The position numbers and the translations under genes were made by a program. The notes under the pieces were generated by a model. The model saw nothing but the letters and a program-made list of their open reading frames with translations, was not told where the DNA came from and searched no databases. Shown here piece after piece: positions 53,701-64,000 of a DNA stretch of 64,000 bases (position 1 is its first letter; each line of letters starts with the position of its first letter). This DNA comes from Heracleum sosnowskyi (lineage: Eukaryota > Streptophyta > Magnoliopsida > Apiales > Apiaceae), in contig CM061243.1 in assembly GCA_030848705.1 (NCBI GenBank), positions 98,516,436-98,580,435 of the forward strand, written 5' to 3'.

Positions 53701-56700
53701 TCTTTATATATATAAAGGAAAACCCCCGGGAGCTCTCAGATCGTCCGAAAAATATTTATCTATTTTTCTAGAGCTCCTAAATTTTAATTCAATAAAATTA
53801 AATTTCCTTATTTACATTCGAATTTTTAGGTAAACCATACCTTTTTTGCACTCAAATTTTTAGGGCAACTAATAAATAGAGCTCCTAAAGTTTATTTCAA
53901 TAAAAATAAATTCACTTATTTACATTCGAATTTTTAGGAAACATCTTCCTTATTTATACTCAAATTTTTATTTATAATTACAAAAATAAAATTACTTTTT
54001 TTAACTAACTCCTAATTTATAGAAAATGTAATAATTATAATCTTAAAATAAAAATTTTAGAATAGAATTACGGTCCTGAGAAAAACATTATCTTTCTTTA
54101 CTCGATCTAAGTACTATATAAATTCTTACATCGGAACCACAAATTGGGTTGTCTTCTCATCCCTTCTTTTTTTCTCTTTGTTTTTCTATTATGTGATGTA
54201 CATGATTTTGTTGTTTGAACTATATTCAAAACTAAAGGTATTGGAGTTATGGTGTCGTCGTGTACCCATGGCAACAAGTCATGCATGGCCTCGTGATTGT
54301 AGTTATTACTGGGGTTTTAATTATTGTTCATTTTTTTTTAATAATTTGATTTATTTATGTGATACAATTGATGTTCTTTTAATTTATGATGTTCTTTTCA
54401 TGATAATTTAATATTTTATTTTGCATGATCATGGTAATCGGCTTATCTTACGGATTGTAGTTTTATGGAGAGCTCGGTGATTCAGATCAATTTTATTGGA
54501 ATTCAAAGATACCCGTTACACACACTTACTCCAACTTAAATCAAGGTAATAGGATATTACTTTTATTTATATTTTATTTATGATATATTGTTGTTGAAAT
54601 TCAAATTTTATAATTTTAAAAAAATAACTTATATATCATAATATAAAATTCTATATTAAATCCAACAATTTTTATTTATTTAAGAATTTAACAATTTTCT
54701 ATGATCCTTTCCCTCATTACCAAAATTCTTAATACTATTCTTTTTACCTTTGTTATTTAAATAATAAAAATATAATAATTAACTTGAATAAAGGGTTCTT
54801 CTTTTGTGAATTTTTTTTCTTTACTCTGGATAGAACGTGGATGGACAACTTTTAAACCTTTTATTTGATTATTTTATATGCTACATTTTTTATGTATTGT
54901 CGAGTTTAATTCTATATATTAAATTAATTTGTTTGTAATTCAATATGTTGTTTCGATATTTTATATAATCGAAGAAGCTCTCAAATCGTCCGAAAGCTAT
55001 TTATCTAGTTTTCTAAAGCTCCTGAATTTTAATTCAATAAAATTATATTTTCTTATTTAAATTCGAATTTATAGGATTGAAAAAATATCAATTGCCTTTT
55101 AAATTTTACTAATGAAAGAAACTAAATATACAATTTTAATATTATTTCCTTTCTCAATTTTAATTCAATGAAATTAAAGTTCCTTACTTGAATTTGAATT
55201 TATAGGATAAAATAAATCTCAATTACCTTTTAAATCTTTACTAATGGAGGAAACTAAATATATAATTTTAATATTATTTAATAAATCTCTTTAATAATGG
55301 AGGAAAGTAAATATATAATTTTAATATTCAACATCTTTATCTTTTTATCTTATCAATCTTTATCTTCTTTCTCATTTTATTTATTTTCTTTTTTATATTC
55401 TTTATTAATAGAATTTAATATTTATTATATGTTTATCTTTATTTAGAATTTCCTTATTTACATTCGAATTAATAGGGAAGACAATAAATTATATCTTCTT
55501 TATATATATAGAATTATATCTTCTTTATTTATTTTCTTCTTTATCTTCTTTATTAATAGAATTTAATCTTTATTATATGGTTATCTTTATTTACAATTTC
55601 CTTATTTACATTCGAATTAATAGGGAAGACAATAAATTATATCTTCTTTATCTTTATCTTTATAAAGAAAAACCCAGGAGCTCTCAGATTGTCCGAAATC
55701 TATTTATCTATTTTTCTAGAGCTTCTGAATTTTAATTCAATAAAATTAAATTTACTTATTTTCGTTCGAATTTTTAGGGAAAACATTCCTTATTTATACT
55801 CAAATTTTCAATGAATATATAAAAGTCAATCCTATTTAAAATTTAATCAAACAAATATTACTTTTTTTCTCAACTAACTTAAATTCTTTTTAAGTTTTAA
55901 TCTATTTTTCTAAAGTTTCACTATTTTAATTCAATTCAAATTTTTAGTGAAGACAATAAATATATAAAAGTCAATTCTAAAAAAATATTTATCTTTTTTT
56001 TCTGGAGCTACTCAATTTTAATTCAATAAAGTTGAATTTTCTTGCTTACATTTGAATTTTTAGGGAAAAAGATATATATGTAAAAGTCAATCATATTTTA
56101 AAATTTAATCAAAAGTGATTACCTTATTTCTCAACTGATTTAAATTCAAATTCATAAAAAATGACAATAAATTATAAAAAATAATTCTACTTAGAATTTA
56201 ATTTAAGAAATACTAACTTCTTTTTTTTTCAAAATCAAATTATCTATTCAAAATAGGAAAAACACTAATTTAATTTAATCCTATATAAAGAGATATAGAG
56301 ATTCAATCTAGAAGGTCTATCATCGTATTCAGTTTCAAAGATACGTAGCTTCCGTTTTCTACCCTAATCTACTACGTGCTTCCAATTTTCTTTTGATGGA
56401 AATATACTTTAACTTCGTGGGCCAAGAATGTTCAAGTAGAGTAGATACAAGAATTTTTTTAACAAATTCATGTAAAAAAATCTACTTCTTCGATTAATAG
56501 TGTCTTTTTGCAAATATAAAAATTTTGCATGAGAATTTGTGTGTCATATTTTTGTTTTGGTTTATACTGCTTATACTTTTTATGTTGACTATTTCTTATG
56601 CTTTTGTTATTAGAATTATGAATGTTTTTTATGTATTAAAATTGTTTTCTTATTTTTCAGCTTTCAGTGTTTTCTTAATTTTCAGCTTTCAGTTTACACG

Positions 56701-58411
56701 TTTTCACACGTTTTTTATGGACAAAATCAGGGTAAAATCAGTGTTGTAATGACCTACAATCATGTATTCCCAAGTATATATATTATCTAAGTATAATATA
56801 CATATCACCTACACACTTCCTCTCTTTTTTTCATAATCATCTTCTTCTTTTTTTCCTTTCACTTACTTCTTCTTTTTTCCTTTCACTTACTGCATATATT
56901 CTCGGACCGTATAAATTATCAGGATCCTATTTATTTATTTTCTAGAACACTTTTACTTTAAATATTAAAAATTTAAATTTTCTTTGATAACACCTAAATT
57001 ATAAAAAAGGGTAATACATATAAAAAAACAAGTTCCCTAAAACTCATTAATTTAATCATATTTATAACTAATTATCTAATTTTATTATCCTATGTAATAA
57101 AAAACTAATACTTAAAAAACAAAAGTCCCTTAAAATTATGTTAAAATATATTCAATACATTCAAAATTTAAATTCAGTTTTTTTTGTTTTAAAAAATAAA
57201 TTCAAAGTGAAATCCAAATCAAGTTACCATCTTAATTTTCTTCTTAAAATTTTCTCGAAATAGAAAATGTATTCGAATTTATAAAGAAAGAAAATTCAAA
57301 TTTATAACAAATACATATAAAAAAATTATGTTAACATATTCAAAATAGAAATCAAATATTAATAATTACAATTTAATTGAACATATTTCAAATAGAAAAG
57401 ACACAAGAATTTATATTAAAAAAAAGAATCTGAATTTATAGGAAATATATATAACTAAGTTCTTTTTAACATATTTGAAAATAAAAAGAATTCAGATTAT
57501 GTAGAAGGATATTTGGAATTTATATAAAAGATATATAATTAAAATTTTATTTAACATGAATGTATAGAAATAGATATATAATTAATATATTTTTTAACCT
57601 ATTTCAGTTATAAAAAGTTTGAGCAATTCATATTTAAATTTTTTTATTATTACGTTCGAGAATATTACCTAAACAAATATTACCTTTTTTTCTCAACTAA
57701 CTTGAATTCTATTTAAATTTTAATATATTTTTCTAGAGTTTCACTATTTTAGTTCAATTCGAATTTTTACCGAAGACAATAAATATATAAAAGTCAATTT
57801 TTAATAAGTAAAAATAGAAAAAGTAAAAATGATAGAAAAAGTAACATGTTTTAGTTAAAAAGATAATTCCCCATGATATTTTTGGGAAATGAGGAGATTT
57901 TAATAGTTATTGTTTGATTATTCACATCATAATATTTAATTAATTGTATTTGCTAAAAATATAAGTATGCATGTTAAAATATGTAAACTTCTAAAAAAAT
58001 TAAAGGCATTAGAATATGTTTTAAAAATAAATAATTTAGAATAGCTTTTAAAATAAATAATTAAGTACCCGTGATATTTTTGGAAAATGATAGGTTTTAG
58101 TAAGTAAAAATCGAAAAAATAACATATTTTAGTTAAAAAAGGAAATTATCCTTGATATTTTTGGAAAATGAGTTGAAAAAGGTAATTGGTTATTAATGTG
58201 TCTTACTATTTAATAATATTAGTAAGGGTAATTAAGTAAAATCAAGAATTACCAAAAAACAGGTACCATAACGGCTAAACTTTTAATGTTTCGTAGTATA
58301 GTATAGATAGATTATATAAATTTTTTTCTTGATTTTTTTATTAAATTGTTAATATTTAAAATTTTACAAAAATATTATAGGGCCGCTGCGAAGCGCGGCT
58401 TAGTCTACTAG
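53701..58411 (+). mobile_element. Helitron B, composite
   Basis: Starts TCTTTATATATATAAAGG directly after the CTAG of Helitron A and ends with the same hairpin and CTAG (58408-58411). Internal restarts of the 5'-end sequence (GAAGCTCTCAAATCGTCCG near 54975, GGAGCTCTCAGATTGTCCG near 55677) show that older copies are nested or fused within it. Host-like stretches near 54120-54310 and 56340-56450 code for nothing I recognise. Confidence 0.75.
57790..58307 (-). mobile_element. Truncated Helitron nested in Helitron B
   Basis: The minus-strand 5' end TCTATACTATACTACGAAAC lies at 58307 with T outside. Interior is like 20343-21281. The 3' hairpin is missing; the left boundary is approximate. Confidence 0.65.
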
Positions 58412-58413
58412 TA

Positions 58414-61400
58414 TCTTTATATATATAAAGGAAAACCCCCAGGAGCTCTCAGGTCGTCCGAAAGCTATTTATCTATTTTTCTAGAGCTCCTGAATTTTAA
58501 TTCAATAAAATTAAATTTCCTAATTTAAATTCGAATTTATAGGATAGAAAAATATCAATTGCCTTTTAAATCTTTACTAATTGAGGAAACTGATATACAA
58601 TTTTAAGATTCTTTCCTTTCTCAATTTTGATTCAATAAAATGAAAGTTCCTTATTTAAAGTTGAATTTATATGATAGAAAAAATCTCAATTGGCTTTTAA
58701 ATTTTTAATAATAAAGGAAACTAAATATAACTATTTATTTATTTTTCTAGAGCTCTTGAATTTTAATTTAATATGATTAAATTTTCTTATTTAAATTTAA
58801 ATTTATAGGATAGAGAAAATATCAATTGCCTTTTAAAACTTAGCTAATGTTGGAAATATAATATACAATTTTAATATTCTTTTCTTTCTCAATTTTAATT
58901 CAATAAAATTAAAGTTACTTATTTAAATTTGAATTTATAGGGTAGAAAAAATCTAAATTGTCTTTTAAATCTTTGTTAATGGAGCAAACAAAATATACAA
59001 TTTTAATTCAATAAAATTAAATTTCCTTATTTAAATTGGAGTTTATAGGATAAAAAAATATCAAATACCTTTTAAAACTTTACTGATTGAGGAAACTAAT
59101 ATACAATTTCAAGATTCTTCCCTTTCTCAATTTTTATTCAATAAAATGAAAGTTCCTTATATAAATTTGAATTTATAGGATAAAAAAAAAATCTCAATTT
59201 CCTTTTAAATTTTTACTAATGGAGTCTCAATTTTAGAAAAAATCTCAATTGTCTTTTAAATCTTTACTAATAAAGGAAACAAAATATAACTATTTATTTA
59301 TTTTTTTAGAGCTCTTGAATTTTAATTTAATATAATTAAATTTCCTTATTTCAATTCAAATTTATAGGATAGAGAAAATATCAACTGCCTTTTAAATTTT
59401 AACTAATAGAGGAAATATAATATACAATTTTAATATTCTTTCCTTTCTCAATTTTGATTCAATAAAATGAAAGTTCCTTATTTAAATTTGAATTTATATG
59501 ATAGAAAAATCTCAATTGCCTTTTAAATCTTTGTTAATGGAGGAAACTAAATATACAATTTTAATTCAATAAAATTAAATTTTCTTATTTAAATTGGAAT
59601 TTATAGGATAGAAAAATATGAAATACCTTTTAAATCTTTACTAATGGAGGAAACTGATATACAATTTTAAGATTCTTTCTTTTCTCAATTTTTATTCAAT
59701 AAAATGAAAGTTCCTTATATAAATTTGAATTTATAGAATAGAAAAAATCTCAATTTCCTTTTAAATCTTTAATAATGGAGGAAACAGAATATACGATTTT
59801 AATATTATTTCTTTTCTCAATTTTAATTCAATAAAATTAAAGTTTATTATTTAAATTTGAATTTATAGGATAGAAAAAATCTCAATTGTCTTTTAAATCT
59901 TTGTTAATGGAGGAAACTAAATATACAATTTTAATATTTTTTCTATTAAAATCTTTAATAATGGAGGAAAGTAAATATACTATTTTAATATTCGATATCT
60001 TTATCTTTTTATCTTATCAATCTTTATATTCTTTCTCCTTTTATTTATCTTCTTCTTTATATATACTAGCTTAAAGGAGTGTTTTTAATAATTGTTATTT
60101 CAATATTCATATTTTCATATTTTATTATTTGTATTTATTAAAAAAATTAAGTAGACATGTTAAAATAGGTCAACTTTTTTAATAATTAAAAGTATTAAAA
60201 TAGTTTTAAACTATATAAGTAAGGTTTTAGTCGTGATATATTTGGACATCTTTATCCTTTATTAATATTCAACATCTTTATCTTTTTAGCTTATCAATTT
60301 TTATCTTATTTCTTATTTTATTTATCTTCCTCTTTTTATATATAAGGAAACTGAATATACAATTTTAATATTGTCCTTGATTAAAAAATATCTCATTTGT
60401 TTTTTCAAATCTTTCCTAATGAAGAAAACTGAATATACAATTTTAATATTTTTGCCTTTAAAATCTTGACTAATGGATATTCTCCTAAAAAAATTTCCCA
60501 AATTTTAAAATTGAAAAAGACTTTTACTAATATTTTCCTAAATTTCTCTTCGGCACCAATTTGAAACTTATTACAAAAGTTTACCTTAATTATTCAAGAC
60601 TAACTTCTTCTCCAACAATCATTCATATATATATAAAAAATTGACCATTGAAGATAAGTAAGTTAAACTTTCTATCGTACTTTTACATCGATTTGTTAGT
60701 TTAACTTTATGCCTTTTTAAACTTGAATTCGATAATATTTGATAATTGATACACATGAATTGTATTCTTTGATCATGTTCTTCCTTTTTTTTTAGTATTA
60801 TGTTGTATTATATGTGTAGGAGCTTGCAAGTGTCGATGAACGAAAAGTGTTTAGGATTATCAATAATTTTTATGTACGGTAAAAGATCTATACATGGACG
60901 ACGATGTCATTAGAAAGTATATAAGATGTGATTATGTACGATAAAATATCTATGTTTGGAGGGTGATATCAAATTTACGAAACAACCAACTTTCACAATG
61001 AAAAATGAAATATAAACAAAATTACTTTTATTATAATTTATATAGTTAATAGTTAATTAGATAATACTTTCTATCAGAAAAAATAAGAACATAATACTGT
61101 AGAATCTTACCTTTAAAATCTTTACTAATGGAGAAAATTAAATATACAATTTTAAAAATTTCTAATTTTTTTATTTATAAATATAATTACTAACATAGGA
61201 AACTAAATATATTATATTAATATTCTTTTATATTTTATATTTAAGCCAAAGCTTAAATTTTTTAAATTTTTTAAAAAATATTCTTAAAAGTTTATTTTTA
61301 ATTTTCTCGAATTTTTGAATTATTAATATTAAATATTAGGAAATATCTCAATTGCGTTTTAAATCTTTATTAATGAAGGAAACAAAATATATTATTTTTA

Positions 61401-63966
61401 TTTTCTTGCTTTTAAAATTTTTTACTAATGGAGAAAACTAAGTATATAACTTTAATATTCAAATTTTTATTAAGAAACTAAATTAATCATTTTAGTATTC
61501 TCCTAAATTTTTTATTTAAGTCTAATTTTAAAAATTTGAAAATTAAATATCAATCAATATCATTATATACACACACATATCTTTTATTATATTATTATTT
61601 TACCATGTAAAGGATGATTTAAATTAAATTTTAAGATATAATAAAATTATTAATTAACTGATATAATTTATTTAGTAAATTAGTTTGTTATCTATTTTGA
61701 TTAGTAACAACGAGAAAGCGTGTTATTGAGAGAAAACAAGTTTAACGAGCTGAGCCGAGAGCGCATGTTATTGAGAGAAAACATGTTTAACATGATATAA
61801 TTTTAGGGAAAACATTCCTTATTTACACTCAAATTTTTAGGAAAGCCAATAAATATATAAAAGTCAATCTTATTTAAAATTTAATTAAACAAATATTACC
61901 TTTTTTCTCAACTAACTTAGATCCTATTTAAGTTTTTATCAATTTTTTTAGAGTTTCACTATTTTAATTCAATTAAATTTTTTAGCAAAGACAATAATAT
62001 ATAAAAGTCAATATTATTTAAAATTTAATTAAAAAAGATTAATTTTTTTCTCAGCTAAATTAAATTATATTTAGGTTTTAATCTATTTTTTTAGAGTTTC
62101 TCTATTTTAATTCAATAAAATTAAATTATCTTACTTAGATTTGAATTTATAGGAAAGACAATAAATATATAAAAATCATTTTTTAAGAATTTAATCTTCA
62201 TTATAACGTTATATAACAATCATGTATACGATTTAATATTTATTAGATCTTTATATTATAATTCTATTTAGAATTTAATCTTTATTATATCTTAAATTGC
62301 CAATAAAATCATGGCATACAGTTTTCCTCACGTCACAAATTTGAGAATTTTATGATAACCTGTGTGCATTAATAAGATTGCATATTGATAATAACTGTTT
62401 GTATATTTTAATTTCTAAAAAGTTTTATTATGACGTCTAAGAATATTTAAGAAATTTGTAATTTTGTGATAATACAAATAGTACAAGTTTGAAGCGGTGG
62501 TTAGCACTTCAAGTTTTATTATTCCGTAATTTTAATATTTTTAATTTATATGTATTTAGTGCAATGGGCGTCAGCTCAAGAAAGTAGGACACAAAATCGA
62601 CATATAAAGTTTACGGATATTTAAGAAAGAGTTTGATGCATTTTGGTGCCAAAGTTTGCACCGAGTTCCAAAATGGTGGCTAAAGTTTGAAAATTGCAAA
62701 TCGATGGCCAAAGTTTTTACCAAGTTTCAAAATAGTGGCTATACTTTCAGATTTACAAATCGGTGGCCATACTTTATACCATATTTCAAAAAGGTGACTG
62801 TGCTTTAATAATTCAACAAATAAAAAAATGAAAAAAAACAAAAATATTATTGAAAAGTAATTAATTTAAAAATTTTAAAAAAATTATTGATTCAACAGGA
62901 ACACCAAAAAAATTCATCCGAAGTTTAAAAAAAAAAGATCATTGAGTCTAAATAATTTTGGAAAAATAGTTATAGTCAAATTTTCAAAAAGGTAAATATT
63001 TAAATTTTATTATTTCATATATTATCAGTATATTTTGTTATATGTATTTATGCAACGGGCGTCGGCTCAAGAAACATGACACAAAATCGGCGTATAAAGT
63101 CTAGGAGATATAAAGATAATTTTTGTGATAATACGAATGGCTGAAGAATTAAATGGTGGTTAATACTTAAATTTATATTACTGTATATTTTTAGTATTTG
63201 TTTTATATTTATTTAGAGTAACGGGTGTCGGCTCAAGAAAATATGATACAAAATCGACATAAAAATATGTTAGTAGTTAATTTTATTGTTTATGTATGTT
63301 ATTTTGTAAAATATTGTGTTCACTATTTATATATACAAACTTATAGCCCGTACCATGTATGAGATTTTTTTAATAAATTTTATTAATTAATTAAACAACT
63401 AAAAGATATATTTGGATGTATTAATAAGTTATATATATTATTAACTATTGAAAGATTTCCTGTAAGGTATTAATGTGAGTGTATTAATGATCGAAAGATA
63501 TTGTATAATTGGTATCTTTAGGTGTGTTTTGGAAAGGTAATATTGTTTAATAAAAAGGTAACATGTTAATTTTAAAAGTTAACATTAATGATCGAATGAT
63601 ATAATATAATTAGTATTTTTAGATTTGTTAATAAAAGATAGTATATTTTAATTAAAAGGTAACATGTTTTTAATGACTGAAAAATAAAACATAATTAGTA
63701 TTTTTAGGTGTGTTTATAAAAGATAGTGTTTTTTAATTAAAAAGTAATATGTTTTGGTTAGAAAATGCAATATGTTATTATTCAAATTATTTATAAATTA
63801 AAATGACCGAAAATCAGAATACCAAAAAATCTGAAAACCAAAATTTTCAGTGAAATGGTTATTATATAATAGTATAAATTTTATATATTTTTTTCTTAAA
63901 TAGTTAATACTTAAAATTTTACAAAAAAATTATAGGGCCGCTGCGAAGCGCGGCTTAGTCGACTAG
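58414..63966 (+). mobile_element. Helitron C, largest of the array
   Basis: Starts TCTTTATATATATAAAGG two bases after the T that follows Helitron B and ends with the hairpin and CTAG (63963-63966). Its 5' half has about eleven of the roughly 130-bp repeats. The 3' half (61440-63966) matches 51040-53700 of Helitron A. It carries about 1.4 kb that A lacks (near 60070-61437). Confidence 0.85.
60066..60247 (-). mobile_element. Helitron fragment nested in Helitron C
   Basis: Starts with CTAGCTTA after an A, as a minus-strand 3' terminus would, but lacks a good hairpin. Similar to the 20343-21281 family. About 80 bp of TCTTTATCTTTTTATCTTATCAATC-type sequence occurs on both sides. Confidence 0.5.
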
Positions 63967-64000
63967 TATATATATAAAGGAGGATACGCGGGAGATGAGG
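63967..64000 (+). mobile_element. Probable start of a fourth Helitron
   Basis: TATATATATAAAGGAGGATA directly follows Helitron C and resembles the other 5' ends (TATATAAAGGAGAAG, TATATAAAGGAAAAC). The window ends here and the TC dinucleotide is not clear. Confidence 0.45.

Noticed and set aside
56525..56749. 74-residue frame with many Phe and Leu
   Set aside because: AT-rich reading within Helitron B, hydrophobic only because of T-rich codons.
35893..64000. Possible autonomous Helitron
   Set aside because: No frame with Rep HUH motifs or helicase was found in any of the Helitrons; all are non-autonomous.
1..64000. tRNA, rRNA or pararetrovirus sequences
   Set aside because: I saw no cloverleaf with the T-loop consensus, no rRNA and no caulimovirid movement or coat motifs. 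The RT domains present are Copia type.

Overview
This window looks like a nuclear chromosome segment of a flowering plant. The sequence is AT-rich, genes have short GT-AG introns, and the recognisable families are typical of eudicots: an isoprenylated heavy-metal-associated (HMA) protein, a MIKC*-type MADS-box gene, a B3/REM gene, an F-box/FBD fragment and a GPI-anchored aspartyl protease. Most of the DNA is transposable elements (TEs). The species cannot be named from the sequence; a eudicot, perhaps an asterid, is my inference.

Layout. 1-11.4 kb is the gene-bearing part. It holds the last three exons of an aspartyl protease (1175-1876), an internally deleted Copia element on the minus strand (2036-4179), a two-exon HIPP gene (5377-5969), and an eleven-exon MADS-box gene (6655-11372). 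The last MADS exon is split by a very young 2.54-kb non-autonomous Copia element (8779-11320) with identical 465-bp LTRs and a perfect 5-bp target duplication. 11.8-25.7 kb is TE mosaic: a CACTA-type element full of GGTCGAATTTA repeats, an LTR plus truncated gag fused to an F-box/FBD gene fragment, a small CACTA-like MITE, a Helitron, and TRIM-like LTR fragments.

25.7-34 kb is the most unusual region. It is a near-perfect inverted repeat, about 1.6 kb per arm with a 43-bp centre, and each arm carries the 5' part of a B3-domain gene pointing inward. Only the left arm is interrupted, by a 3.68-kb solo-LTR-like element (26361-30041) with a near-perfect 5-bp target duplication, so the order of events can be read directly. 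34.0-35.9 kb is a minisatellite with units near 63 bp and higher-order structure, next to a complete 2.96-kb Helitron (35893-38848).

40.6-48.9 kb is the 3' part of a Sirevirus-type Copia element on the minus strand: 3' LTR, an intact 1235-residue extra ORF downstream of pol, a repeat-rich linker, and integrase end-RT-RNase H. It breaks off inside integrase. Beside the break is a second, diverged copy of a 227-bp integrase piece, lying next to a Helitron 3' terminus. 49.6-64.0 kb is a head-to-tail run of three Helitrons (49573-53700, 53701-58411, 58414-63966) followed by what looks like the start of a fourth. None of the Helitrons encodes Rep/helicase.

How the parts relate. The likely working host genes are the HIPP and MADS-box genes. 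The protease is visible only at its 3' end and the B3 copies are truncated. The rest is a layered record of insertion, capture, duplication and deletion.
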